From positions 11,536-73,555 of the forward strand of contig CAJTRI010000015.1 in assembly GCA_910578615.1 (NCBI GenBank): a DNA stretch of 62,020 nt, read 5' to 3'. A model generated the notes under the pieces. It did not search any database. It saw only the letters and a list, made by a program, of their open reading frames with translations, and was not told the DNA's origin. This DNA comes from an uncultured Duncaniella sp. (GTDB lineage Bacteria > Bacteroidota > Bacteroidia > Bacteroidales > Muribaculaceae). Both the position numbers and the translations under genes were made by a program. This document shows, piece after piece, positions 8,489-17,259 of this stretch (the stretch's first letter is position 1; every line of letters starts with the position of its first letter).

Positions 8489-9781
8489 TTAAAAGAATAA
8501 TGTTTCAAGAGCATAAACCGCTATGCCGGAGACATAGCCGGCAAAAGCAATCCAGGTGAAGCGGCGAAGATACCATCCGAAACTGATTTTTTCAAGACCC
8601 ATCACCACGACACCGGCAGCTGAACCGATGATGAGCATCGAGCCGCCGATGCCCGCACAGTAGGCAAGCAGCTGCCAGAAGAGTCCGTCAGTTGCAAAGT
8701 CGCCGGAAGCAGCGATAGGATACATATCCATGCACCCGGCCACAAGGGGGACATTGTCAACAATCGAAGAAACCATACCTATGATTCCTGTCACAAGATA
8801 ATGATTGCCGCCAGAAGCCGTGTTAAGCCACTGTCCGAATGCAGCGAGAACGCCTGTCTCCTGAAGAGTGGCCACGGCAAGAAGGATTCCGAGGAAGAAA
8901 AGGATAGTGGCCATGTCGATACGTGCAAGAAGGTTCGTCACTTTAAGATGGTTGTTCTCGCAAAAGAGAGCGTTGCGGTTACACCGATATTCGCTGACAA
9001 ACCACAGGACTCCGAGGGCAAGAAGTATGCCCATGAAAGGAGCAAGACCCGTGAGCATACGGAAGATAGGGACAAAGACAAGACCGCCTACACCGAAACA
9101 GAGTATCATCATTCGGTCAGAATTGTTCGCGGCACCCGGAGCCTCGGCCTGACGCTCAGGCGCGTTTAATTCACCTTTCAGGTAAAGTTGTACACACAAC
9201 GCCGAAACAACAACCGACACAAGTGAAGGAAGGAGAAGGCTGGATATAACACCCCCGGTAGATATCATCCCCTTTATCCATAGCATTATGGTAGTCACAT
9301 CACCGATAGGAGAAAAAGCACCTCCTGCGTTGGCCGCTATGATAATCATACCGCCATAGAGCATACGGTCTTTATGGTCTTCGACAAGTTTTCGCAAAAC
9401 CATCACCATGACAATCGAGGTGGTGAGATTGTCAAGTATGGCGGACAAGACAAACGTCATAAGCGTGATGCGCCACAAAAGAGTACGCTTGCTCTTGGTG
9501 GCAAGGGCGTCATGTACAAAATAAAATCCTCCGTTTGCATCCACTATCTCCACGATGGTCATAGCTCCCATCAGGAAGAAAAGTATCTCACAGGTCTCTC
9601 CGAGATGATGAAGCAGACGCGACGAAGCGTCAACGCCCTCAGGAGCACCCCCACAGGCATAGAGAGTCCAGCAGACCACACACATCAACAGTGCGGGAAC
9701 GGCCTTATTGATCTTAAACACACTTTCAAGAGCTATGCACAGATAGCCCAGAATAAAGAATATAACTATTGCAGTGACCAT
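8489..9781 (-). CDS. nhaD: NhaD-type Na+/H+ antiporter
   Basis: 430 residues with about 12 hydrophobic segments spread over the whole length. Conserved ion-transporter-superfamily segments are visible: ILDNLTTSIVMVMVLRKLV, ANAGGAFSPIGDVTTIMLW and VSSIVDNVPLVAG, with Asp and Asn residues in the membrane typical of NhaD. The protein exports Na+ (or Li+) in exchange for H+ across the inner membrane. It is a single gene, with a -7 box at 9881-9888 on the minus strand. Other Na+-linked genes in this window give it a place in a Na+ cycle. Confidence 0.88.
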   Translation of the reverse strand: MVTAIVIFFILGYLCIALESVFKINKAVPALLMCVVCWTLYACGGAPEGVDASSRLLHHLGETCEILFFLMGAMTIVEIVDANGGFYFVHDALATKSKRTLLWRITLMTFVLSAILDNLTTSIVMVMVLRKLVEDHKDRMLYGGMIIIAANAGGAFSPIGDVTTIMLWIKGMISTGGVISSLLLPSLVSVVVSALCVQLYLKGELNAPERQAEAPGAANNSDRMMILCFGVGGLVFVPIFRMLTGLAPFMGILLALGVLWFVSEYRCNRNALFCENNHLKVTNLLARIDMATILFFLGILLAVATLQETGVLAAFGQWLNTASGGNHYLVTGIIGMVSSIVDNVPLVAGCMDMYPIAASGDFATDGLFWQLLAYCAGIGGSMLIIGSAAGVVVMGLEKISFGWYLRRFTWIAFAGYVSGIAVYALETLFF

Positions 9782-9880
9782 TGTGTGAATGATTTAAATT
9801 TGGTTTTCATGGAGCGCAGGAGCGCATTTTTTCAAGGTCTGTATTCGGTGTGCAAAGGTCGTAAATATCATACATATATT

Positions 9881-9888
9881 CAAAATTA
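9881..9888 (-). promoter_or_regulatory. Candidate -7 box for nhaD
   Basis: CAAAATTA on the plus strand reads TAATTTTG on the minus strand, about 100 nt before the nhaD ATG. No TTTG is seen at 19-21 nt on the proper side, so this is a partial match. It sits beside the divergent promoter at 9901-9932. Confidence 0.4.
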
Positions 9889-9900
9889 TTATACGTTTTA

Positions 9901-9932
9901 TTTGCACATTAAAAATATTAACCATAATTTTG
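9901..9932 (+). promoter_or_regulatory. Promoter of the GntR/ABC/outer-membrane-barrel operon
   Basis: TTTG (9901-9904), a 20-nt spacer and TAATTTTG (9925-9932) are an exact Bacteroidota promoter. The inverted repeat at 9934-9957 begins 1 nt after the -7 box, covering the expected transcription start. Confidence 0.88.
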
Positions 9933-9933
9933 C

Positions 9934-9957
9934 GGTGTATTAGTACACTAATACACC
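9934..9957. promoter_or_regulatory. Operator-like inverted repeat, probable GntR/YtrA site
   Basis: GGTGTATTAGT, the dinucleotide AC, then ACTAATACACC form a perfect 11-bp inverted repeat. GntR-family dimers bind such sites. The third gene of the operon encodes a YtrA-type GntR regulator, so negative autoregulation is the simplest reading: the protein would block the start site directly downstream of the -7 box. Binding itself is inferred. Confidence 0.8.
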
Positions 9958-9983
9958 TCGACTCAAAATCCAGATACATCAAA

Positions 9984-10826
9984 ATGCTCCAATTAAAAAA
10001 TCTCTCATTCTCCTATCGACGAAAAAAATCGCCAATACTCCGAAACATCTCCCTTGACATACGGGAAGGCGGTATCTATGGCCTGCTCGGACTCAACGGC
10101 GCAGGAAAAACCACACTTCTGAACCTCGTGTGCGGACTTCTGACACCCGACTCCGGAACCGTGATGTTCAACGGCTCTGACACGCGCAAAAGGCTGCCGT
10201 CCACCATGTCAGACATCTTTTTCGTCCCGGAAGAGATAGATCTTCCCAAAATCTCCGTCAATGACTTCGTAAAAGCTTACTCGGGATTCTATCCACGATT
10301 CTCCGCCTCGGATTTTACACATCATCTATGCTCGTTCGGGCTGACACCATCCATAAACCTCGGCGGCCTCTCAATGGGACAAAGGAAAAAGGCCTTCCTA
10401 AGTTTTGCAATGGCCTGCAACACTCGCCTGTTGGTCATGGACGAACCGACAAACGGCCTTGATATTCCCGGCAAAAGCACCTTCCGCAGCCTTGTGACAG
10501 GTGAAATGAATGACGAGCGCACTGTCATAATATCATCCCATCAGGTTCGAGACATAGACCAGATACTCGACCATCTGATAATACTGAGCGACAGCGGAAT
10601 CCTCTTGGACGAATCAATATTCTCAATAACGTCTCTACTGAAATTCGCAGTGACAACCTCTCCCTCCGTTGTGTCCGAAGCCTATTATTCCCAGCCGGTT
10701 TTTCAGGGTAACATCGTTATTCTCCCGAATGACGGGGAGGACGACTCTGATATCAATGTCGAGACCCTGTTTGACTTCGCAATAAACAACCCGGAACTTA
10801 TCCGAAAAATATTCGACAGACAATGA
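9984..10826 (+). CDS. ABC transporter ATP-binding protein (YtrB-like)
   Basis: 280 residues from the ATG at 9984. A frame from 9930 would start inside the -7 box, so it is excluded. Walker A is GLNGAGKTT, the signature motif is LSMGQRKKAF (a variant of LSGGQ), Walker B is LLVMDEPTNGLD, and the switch His is in IISSHQVRDID. The C-terminal 70 residues are family specific. It resembles ATPases of GntR-linked exporters such as YtrB and of the ABC-2 class, and should power the membrane partner encoded by the next gene, which it overlaps by 4 nt (ATGA). Confidence 0.88.
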   Translation: MLQLKNLSFSYRRKKSPILRNISLDIREGGIYGLLGLNGAGKTTLLNLVCGLLTPDSGTVMFNGSDTRKRLPSTMSDIFFVPEEIDLPKISVNDFVKAYSGFYPRFSASDFTHHLCSFGLTPSINLGGLSMGQRKKAFLSFAMACNTRLLVMDEPTNGLDIPGKSTFRSLVTGEMNDERTVIISSHQVRDIDQILDHLIILSDSGILLDESIFSITSLLKFAVTTSPSVVSEAYYSQPVFQGNIVILPNDGEDDSDINVETLFDFAINNPELIRKIFDRQ

Positions 10827-11593
10827 ACGCATTAAGATTAAGATACATCCTGTTTCTTTTCAAAAAGGATTTTATAGAAAACAGGCGCGAGACACTGCTC
10901 TCTTTGACATCAATGTCAATCGTACTTATCATCGCAGGCATTTTCTCCATATTGTGGAACACATCATATACGGATACTGCCAATGATATAGCCACCTCCT
11001 ATACCTTCATATTCTTTATATACGGAACATGTCTGGCATCCTTGCCATTCAAAATGCTCGGATCACCATCGTCAGCTGCATCATATCTGTTACTGCCAGC
11101 CTCACGGTCTGAAAAGTTCGTCATGTCAGTGATCAAGATATTCTTCATATATGTAATCTTGTTCCAGCTGCTTGCCACAATATCCTTATGGGCCTCCGAA
11201 ATCATTGTCTCTTTATCCGCTCCAAACTGGAAAACCGAATCTCTCTCATGGCCAGAAATAATACTGGACGCCAGGACAGGATCAGCCTTCCTTAAAATCG
11301 GATACTTCTCCGCCTTTGCCGCATTACAGTCATTCTTCTTCCTCGGGAGCCTTGTATGGCCAAACCATTCATGGATAAAGACGCTATGCGCCATTGCAGC
11401 CATAATCGCAATCTACATTCTTGTTGCCATAGGCATATCAGAGATATTCTATAATAATAACATGTATTTCCCACAACCCGAATGGATATACTCCCGCCAG
11501 ATACCCATAATAGTGTGTGTAATAACTACCGTGGTCAACTATACAGCCGCATTTATACGGCTGCGTGAGGCTGAAACAATCAATCGATGGTAA
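10823..11593 (+). CDS. ABC transporter membrane subunit
   Basis: 256 residues with six hydrophobic segments: about 27-47, 60-80, 100-125, 160-185, 190-212 and 225-245. The order and the overlap with the ATPase gene make it the permease partner. It lacks a recognisable conserved permease motif, as is common in this class. A Lys/Arg-rich N-terminus (RYILFLFKKDFIENRRE) is probably cytoplasmic. Direction is likely export or lipid/peptide handling, by analogy with YtrA-controlled systems; the substrate is unknown. Confidence 0.75.
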   Translation: MNALRLRYILFLFKKDFIENRRETLLSLTSMSIVLIIAGIFSILWNTSYTDTANDIATSYTFIFFIYGTCLASLPFKMLGSPSSAASYLLLPASRSEKFVMSVIKIFFIYVILFQLLATISLWASEIIVSLSAPNWKTESLSWPEIILDARTGSAFLKIGYFSAFAALQSFFFLGSLVWPNHSWIKTLCAIAAIIAIYILVAIGISEIFYNNNMYFPQPEWIYSRQIPIIVCVITTVVNYTAAFIRLREAETINRW

Positions 11594-11597
11594 TCAA

Positions 11598-11975
11598 ATG
11601 GCATTCAAGGAAAACGACAAAGCAATATATCTCCAAATAGCCGACGGCATCTGTGACGGCATCCTGACCGGCACACACCTGCCGGGAAGCCGCATACTTT
11701 CAGTGAGGGAATATGCGTCAAGGATGGAGGTCAATGCCAACACGGTGATGCGTTCATATGATTATCTCGAACGCCGTGGCATAATATTCAACCGCCGTGG
11801 AATAGGATTTTTCATAGCCGATGATGCAGCCGGCACCATCCGTGACGAAAGAAGAGAGTCGTTCTTCAACGGAGAGGCAGATTCGTTCTTCCACCGCATG
11901 ATGACTCTCGGAATCACCCCCTCTGAGATATCCACTCTCTATACCGAATATCTAAACAATAATCAGAAGAAATGA
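11598..11975 (+). CDS. GntR-family transcriptional regulator, YtrA type
   Basis: 125 residues from the ATG at 11598; an in-frame ATG at 11565 overlaps the permease gene and is less likely. AIYLQIADGICDGILTG, PGSRILSVREYASRMEVNAN and TVMRSYDYLERRGIIFNRRG form the winged helix-turn-helix of GntR proteins. The short C-terminal helical tail, rather than a large effector domain, places it in the YtrA subgroup, which typically represses its own ABC-transporter operon and is released by cell-wall antibiotics in Firmicutes. The perfect inverted repeat at 9934-9957 is its likely operator. Confidence 0.88.
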   Translation: MAFKENDKAIYLQIADGICDGILTGTHLPGSRILSVREYASRMEVNANTVMRSYDYLERRGIIFNRRGIGFFIADDAAGTIRDERRESFFNGEADSFFHRMMTLGITPSEISTLYTEYLNNNQKK

Positions 11976-12763
11976 AACGTTCGACACAACTTATAATAGG
12001 GGCTTTTCTGGCAGGACTGACAGCCCTCTCCTCAATACAGATATATATGGGTTTAAACGGTCGTCCAATATGTTGTAAGGAAGAACTGATGGAAATCCCT
12101 GTGGATGGCAGTTTCAACTCGCTGAAAATAAGCATTGGCACACCAAACAGACATGTTCGAGCCATACTTGACAACATCAATATCGAGATGAATGACAGCA
12201 TCACACACCCTGTCCTCTCTGTGCCTGCATCCGTCTATCGCTTACTTCGAATCAATGTATCAGACGGTGTGCTGGATATAAGACTGTCAACTGACTCTAT
12301 TTTTGAACAAAACATGCCTGAAAGCAGCTTTACCCACAACAAGACAAACAAGATGGTACTGCGTATGCCGGCAGGGCTGATGAAAGACATATCTTCTGAC
12401 TTCGGCAAATTAGGTATAAGCGGGATAAATGAACCTTCGCTGTCTGTATCGACTACCACTGAGAAATTATGGCTCCGAGACTGCGACATAGACACACTGC
12501 GTATTTCTGCCGGGAAGAACGCGATATTAAAACTCAGACACAGCTCCATAGGACGGATGTATCTGAAAAGCACTTCCGGCTTCGTTAAAATCGAATGCAG
12601 CGACTCCGTATCAATGATACGCCACATGGACTTCCAAAGCGCTCCGGGAACCAATACCGACCTATATCTCAACAAAGCCTATATAGACACCATGAGATGG
12701 ATCAAATCAGGCGATGACAGACTGACGTTGAGAATGACCCGTCCAATCAATATATTAAAGTAA
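11972..12763 (+). CDS. Exported protein with GIN-like beta-solenoid domain
   Basis: 263 residues. An N-terminal hydrophobic segment (LIIGAFLAGLTALSSIQIYM) is a signal anchor or signal peptide. The rest is strand-rich, with phrases such as FNSLKISIG, LWLRDCDIDTLRISAGK and MYLKSTSGFVKIEC, like the stacked strands of head-GIN (DUF2807) proteins; this match is by pattern only. It overlaps the regulator gene by 4 nt and precedes the barrel gene by 4 nt, so it belongs to the same system and probably works in the periplasm or at the surface. Confidence 0.55.
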   Translation: MKRSTQLIIGAFLAGLTALSSIQIYMGLNGRPICCKEELMEIPVDGSFNSLKISIGTPNRHVRAILDNINIEMNDSITHPVLSVPASVYRLLRINVSDGVLDIRLSTDSIFEQNMPESSFTHNKTNKMVLRMPAGLMKDISSDFGKLGISGINEPSLSVSTTTEKLWLRDCDIDTLRISAGKNAILKLRHSSIGRMYLKSTSGFVKIECSDSVSMIRHMDFQSAPGTNTDLYLNKAYIDTMRWIKSGDDRLTLRMTRPINILK

Positions 12764-12767
12764 CACC

Positions 12768-15689
12768 ATGAGAAACTTAACCATTTTACTGGTCATGCTT
12801 TTCAGCATGACCACCCCGCCCACATCCGTTTCGAAAGAGAAAAACGACAAAGACGATAGTCCTATCTACCTGGTGGGACGCGTCAAAGACGACTTAATGA
12901 AACAAGATCTCACAAATGCAAAGGCGATATTATATGACGACAACGGAAACCCCGTCGACTCGGCCAGAGCCGACCAAGGCACGATAAGGAAACACGGAGA
13001 GATTGTAAAACTATCTTTTTTCAGGCTCCCTGTGGAGAGAAAGGATACGGTGTATTCGTTTGACATCGTATGTCCCGGTTATCAGACACAGACTGTGGTT
13101 TACAGACTTGAAAAGCCCGGCAAACGCGAGATAAACCGCGAGATTCCAGGAATATTTCTCAAAAGAGCTCCGCGACAGCTGGGAGAGGTCACGGTGACGG
13201 CTTCAAAAATCAAATTCTACAACAAAGGGGACACTATCGTATACAATGCCGATGCCTTCCAACTCGCAGAAGGCTCGATGCTTGACGCCCTTATAACCCA
13301 GCTTCCGGGCGTGGAGCTAAAAGATGACGGACAGATTACGGTAAACGGCGAATTTGTAGAATCGCTGCTGCTAAACGGCAACCAGTTTCTTGACGGTAAC
13401 AACCAGCTCATGCTTGACAACATAGGTGCCTACACCGTCAAAAACGTAGAGGTATACAAAGGAAACACAAAAGAAGACAAGTGGCTGGATGATCCCACCA
13501 TTCCCAAACAGCTGACCATGAACGTAAAACTCAAACGGGAATACAACATGGGATGGCTCATAAACGCCCAAGGCGGATATGGTACAGAAGACCGCTATAT
13601 GGGCCGTCTATTTGCCTCATGGTTCACACCTACCACCACCCTGACCATACTTGGTAATATCAACAATCTAAATGACAACCGAAAACCGGGCAAAAATGAC
13701 AACTGGACGCCGGATATGATGCAGGCCGGAACCAAGCGTTATAAAATGGCATCCCTCAATTACGGCTATGAGCATCCCGACGGGAACGCATTTGCCAGCG
13801 GATCGGCCACTATCGAGGAAACCACCAATAACATACTCACAACAACACAACGAACCAATTTCCTTGAAGGACAGAACACCTATGACTATATATTCGACAA
13901 TGCCCGTGACCGAAAACTAAAAATAACGACAGACCATACTGCTTTCAAATTCACCAATTCGTTACAATTGGGAGGCAGACTGAAAGGAAGCTATATCCGC
14001 ACAGACAATACCTCGGCATCAGTCTCAGGCACATTCGACAGCGAACAGGCCGGAATCACGCGTGAAGTGCTGGAATCATTATATTCAGGCTCCTCTGACG
14101 ACATTCTTGAATCTGTGATAAACCGTTCCATCACGCGGAGCGATTCCAGAAAGCGAGAGGGCAACATCGAGTTTGCCCCACAGTTCAGATATAAGATTCC
14201 CCGCACGGAAGACTATATCCAGACCGAGCTTCGCGTAACTTATAAGACCGAGAAAGAGGATTTGTGGAAAGACTATAATATCAATTTCGGAAATAACCAC
14301 GTCCCTGCCCAAAAAAGACGCCAGTATTTTGACAACTCTCCCAACCGTACTTTAAAGCTCGGAGGCTTCGCCGAATACACAATACGTGCCGGCAACGCCA
14401 TACTGGCTCTCAACTATGAGTATCTATTCACCATGCAAGACAAGGACTCATACATGTATGCGCTTGACCGCCTGACCGATATGGGTGTATTCGGCTATCT
14501 TCCGTCAGATTATATCGATAGCTTTGACCCGTCCAACAGTTACACAACCCGTCTCAAAGAAAACCGCCATACCCTAACCCCTATTTTCAGATGGAACCAC
14601 GTTTTTAGGAATAATAACAGAATCATGGTATCAGTGGCCCCGAAGCTCCGTCTCCAATACCGACACATGGACTATTACAGGGCCGAAAAAGACTACCTTA
14701 TCACACAGAATTCCTATCTTACGGCTCTCGGCAATTACAGCGCGCGTGCCACATACTCATTCGGCAAAGCAAAGAACAGCCGGCGCGAAAACTACCGTAA
14801 CGAGATAGACTTTGAATACCGTCTGACACCGTCGTCACCAGATCTCACCCACATGGTGGATATAGAAGACAACGCCGATCCCATGAACATATCCATCGGC
14901 AATCCGAATCTAAAAAACGCATATGAGCACAAGCAGAAACTGTCATGGATATACAACTGCATCAGCAGGCCGCTGAGAAATACTCTCACCCTCACGACCA
15001 ACCAGACCACGAATGCCCTCGTCAGAGGATACACTTATGACACATCGACCGGCATACGTGTAAACAAGACCTACAATGTAGACGGCAACAACTATATCGA
15101 AGGAACCAACATATTCAGCATCCAGTTTGGAAAAAGACAACAGTTCACCCTCACATCATCAACCACAGGCAGCCTCACGGACTATGCAGACATGATAGGT
15201 GTCAACGCCGATATCCCGGTAAAGTCAACAGTCACCACGTCTCTTTTCCGACAGACACTGAGAGCCGGATGGCAGATAGGGAAACAGAATATCGAAATCA
15301 AGGGAGAGGCCGTTGCCCGAAAGACCACTTCCACACGGGAGGACTTCTCCCCTATCAATGCCCGCCATTTCAATTACGGCATCATCGGACATTTCCGTCT
15401 GCCGGGAGGATTCGGCATCAACACCGACTTCACATGCTACACCCGCAGAGGCTACGGCTCAAAAGAGCTGGACACAACCGATGCCATACTTAATCTCGGC
15501 ATTACCTTCACGCCACGCAAAAGCCGATGGGTGCTTATGGCAGACGGATTCGACCTTCTGCACCGACTCTCTAACGTGCACTATGCCGTGAATGCCTCAG
15601 GCCGAACGATAAGTTATACCAATACCCTCCCACGCTATGTGTTGTTCACCGTGCAATACCGTCTAAACATCCAGCCAAAGAAAAGATAA
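12768..15689 (+). CDS. Outer-membrane beta-barrel protein with TonB-receptor-like plug
   Basis: 973 residues. A signal peptide (about 1-22) is followed by a carboxypeptidase-regulatory-like domain (about 30-120) and a plug-like region: LGEVTVTASKIKFYNKGDTI, DALITQLPGVELKDDGQI, LLLNGNQF and NVEVYKGN. From about residue 260 come many amphipathic strands, ending in YVLFTVQYRLNIQP. This is the outer-membrane beta-barrel group related to TonB-dependent receptors. It closes a five-gene operon with an ABC transporter, suggesting that a molecule is moved or sensed across both membranes. Transcription ends at the hairpin at 15727. Confidence 0.82.
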   Translation: MRNLTILLVMLFSMTTPPTSVSKEKNDKDDSPIYLVGRVKDDLMKQDLTNAKAILYDDNGNPVDSARADQGTIRKHGEIVKLSFFRLPVERKDTVYSFDIVCPGYQTQTVVYRLEKPGKREINREIPGIFLKRAPRQLGEVTVTASKIKFYNKGDTIVYNADAFQLAEGSMLDALITQLPGVELKDDGQITVNGEFVESLLLNGNQFLDGNNQLMLDNIGAYTVKNVEVYKGNTKEDKWLDDPTIPKQLTMNVKLKREYNMGWLINAQGGYGTEDRYMGRLFASWFTPTTTLTILGNINNLNDNRKPGKNDNWTPDMMQAGTKRYKMASLNYGYEHPDGNAFASGSATIEETTNNILTTTQRTNFLEGQNTYDYIFDNARDRKLKITTDHTAFKFTNSLQLGGRLKGSYIRTDNTSASVSGTFDSEQAGITREVLESLYSGSSDDILESVINRSITRSDSRKREGNIEFAPQFRYKIPRTEDYIQTELRVTYKTEKEDLWKDYNINFGNNHVPAQKRRQYFDNSPNRTLKLGGFAEYTIRAGNAILALNYEYLFTMQDKDSYMYALDRLTDMGVFGYLPSDYIDSFDPSNSYTTRLKENRHTLTPIFRWNHVFRNNNRIMVSVAPKLRLQYRHMDYYRAEKDYLITQNSYLTALGNYSARATYSFGKAKNSRRENYRNEIDFEYRLTPSSPDLTHMVDIEDNADPMNISIGNPNLKNAYEHKQKLSWIYNCISRPLRNTLTLTTNQTTNALVRGYTYDTSTGIRVNKTYNVDGNNYIEGTNIFSIQFGKRQQFTLTSSTTGSLTDYADMIGVNADIPVKSTVTTSLFRQTLRAGWQIGKQNIEIKGEAVARKTTSTREDFSPINARHFNYGIIGHFRLPGGFGINTDFTCYTRRGYGSKELDTTDAILNLGITFTPRKSRWVLMADGFDLLHRLSNVHYAVNASGRTISYTNTLPRYVLFTVQYRLNIQPKKR

Positions 15690-15726
15690 GCGGTAACTTT
15701 GTAATATGGAATAGTAAGTGACCGCC

Positions 15727-15765
15727 TGACGTCCTGTCATGAAAAAAAGAAATGACAGGACGTCA
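15727..15765. terminator. Bidirectional hairpin terminator
   Basis: A perfect 14-bp stem (TGACGTCCTGTCAT, 15727-15740, with 15752-15765) and an A-rich 11-nt loop. The right arm includes the stop codon of tcdA on the minus strand. It separates the barrel operon from the convergent tcdA operon. Confidence 0.82.
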
Positions 15766-16530
15766 TTTCTTTGATGCTATATCCCGTATGACGAGAGAGG
15801 CAAGCGTGATACCGAAAATAGCCGTGATATGCATGAGCGAACCGTTTACAGCCACCTTGCCGAACGTCATCGCTCCGTCCGGCTCTTCATCCTCATAATC
15901 GGGATGATTTGGGACAAGCTCGTCAGAATACACACACTTGAATTTCCTTGCAGGGAAAACGCCCCTTTTCTTAAAACGGCGACGCAATGCAGCCGCCAGA
16001 GGGCAGCCCTTTACCTTCCAGAACTCCGCGACAGATATACGCGAAGGGTCAAACTTCAAGGCCGCACCCATGGAAGAATAAAATCTCATAGGCCTGTCTG
16101 TTCCGGCCGTTGCAGCCATTGCCTCCGTGGCCCTAAGGATAAGAAGGGCCTTGTCGGAAAGCGAGTCTATGGCATCTATTACATAGTCGAACCCCGAAAG
16201 GTCATAATCATCAGACGTATCATCGGTATAAAGACCGTGGACGGCTATAATATCGGCATCAGGATTTATATCAAGAAGTCTCCGACGGAGCACATCCGCC
16301 TTGCCCATCCCTACCGTAGACACCAGTGCAGGGAGCTGGCGGTTGATATTAGACCGTGCCACACAGTCTGCATCCACGATTGTTAGATGGCCAACTCCGG
16401 TACGGACAAGGGTCTCCGCAGTCCATCCTCCGACCCCTCCGAGACCGAAAACAATCGCCCGCGTCCCGGCCAGACGCTCCATTGCATCCGGGCCGAGCAG
16501 ACGTGCCGAACGGTCAAAGACAGCATCCAT
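15763..16530 (-). CDS. tcdA: tRNA threonylcarbamoyladenosine dehydratase
   Basis: 255 residues. The ThiF/E1-like ATP-binding loop GLGGVGGWTAETLVRTGVG is followed by IVDADCVARSNINRQLPA, the Asp/Arg adenylation motif. FWKVKGCPLAAALRRRF and KCVYSDE lie further on, as in TcdA/CsdL. TcdA uses ATP to cyclise t6A at tRNA position 37 to ct6A, in the cytoplasm. Length is normal. It follows the small hypothetical gene by 3 nt. tsaC, which makes the t6A precursor, lies elsewhere in this window (51722-52291). Confidence 0.9.
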   Translation of the reverse strand: MDAVFDRSARLLGPDAMERLAGTRAIVFGLGGVGGWTAETLVRTGVGHLTIVDADCVARSNINRQLPALVSTVGMGKADVLRRRLLDINPDADIIAVHGLYTDDTSDDYDLSGFDYVIDAIDSLSDKALLILRATEAMAATAGTDRPMRFYSSMGAALKFDPSRISVAEFWKVKGCPLAAALRRRFKKRGVFPARKFKCVYSDELVPNHPDYEDEEPDGAMTFGKVAVNGSLMHITAIFGITLASLVIRDIASKK

Positions 16531-16533
16531 CGC

Positions 16534-16893
16534 TTACTTTCGTTTGAAACATGATTTCAGCCTTCCCCAAAGTGATCCGTCCTCCTCGTCATCGTCAAGA
16601 CGGACATGGATGTAAACTTCGGAATCATCCTTATTCAGAAAGACTATGGCGGCAGGAAGCACTATTGCCACAACACTCTCAAACTCCACAATCTCGTTGA
16701 TCCGCGACAAACGGAGCATTGCGAAAGGAGAAGAGGGATCCACACTTCCTATATATAGATTGTCTTCATCAAGAAAAATGCCATGATTCTCCACGACATA
16801 ATCAAAAAGCAGGGCGAGATTCAACTCGTCCGTAGACTTGGGCGGTTTATTGAACTGCCTGTATAACGTCTTTATGACTTCCTGTGTTACCAT
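16534..16893 (-). CDS. Small conserved protein of unknown function, upstream of tcdA
   Basis: 119 residues with no signal peptide. Strand/helix mix: LNLALLFDYVVENHGIFL, then DNLYIGSVDPSSPFAMLRL, FESVVAIVLPAAIVFLN, a very acidic patch (LDDDEEDG) and a basic tail (LKSCFKRK). No known domain recognised. It is the first gene of a two-gene operon with tcdA, so a cytoplasmic role is likely, but none can be assigned. Confidence 0.65.
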   Translation of the reverse strand: MVTQEVIKTLYRQFNKPPKSTDELNLALLFDYVVENHGIFLDEDNLYIGSVDPSSPFAMLRLSRINEIVEFESVVAIVLPAAIVFLNKDDSEVYIHVRLDDDEEDGSLWGRLKSCFKRK

Positions 16894-17181
16894 ATCATTG
16901 ACAAAGTGTCATTTTAATAATAAGTTTCTAATGGCGGTTCTTAAATCTTTACGGATGATATGTCAGGGAAATGAGCCTTATAACAGATTTTTCAGGGCCG
17001 TCGTTAGTGATGAAAGACTTAAAGCGAATTAGTAGAGGAGCGACGAACAAAGTCTTTTCATGTTGTAGAACAAGTCAGACTGCCATAAAGTTTATAGCGA
17101 TGAATGACATCAAGACTATAAAATCAAAATCGAAACCACTGACGTAAGGGAAAGACACAGTGTTTACAGATAAAAATCAAA
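16894..17181. other. Intergenic region without recognised gene
   Basis: This stretch separates the start of the small tcdA-upstream gene (minus strand) from the end of mmdB. It should hold the tcdA operon promoter, but no good TTTG/TAnnTTTG pair is visible on the minus strand. A short TGACA-AAG-TGTCA inverted repeat at about 16901-16913 lies close to the gene start. No RNA gene was recognised. Confidence 0.4.
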
Positions 17182-17235
17182 GAGGAGAGACCGCAATTCC
17201 CGATGCATTTACAGCAGAAATCGTAGCCTCTCCTC
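17182..17235 (-). terminator. Probable terminator of the methylmalonyl-CoA decarboxylase operon
   Basis: GAGGAGAG (17182-17189) pairs with CTCTCCTC (17228-17235) downstream of the mmdB stop. On the minus strand the stem is followed by TTTGATTTTT. The loop is long (38 nt), so this is a moderate call. Confidence 0.5.
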
Positions 17236-17259
17236 CTTAAAAAATATCGAAGCTACCTG

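Noticed and set aside
9374..9943. Plus-strand frame opposite the start of nhaD
   Set aside because: Overlaps nhaD and runs through the promoter and operator of the GntR operon.
16894..17181. Possible small RNA gene in the 3' gap of mmdB
   Set aside because: No promoter, conserved fold or known RNA family could be recognised by eye.
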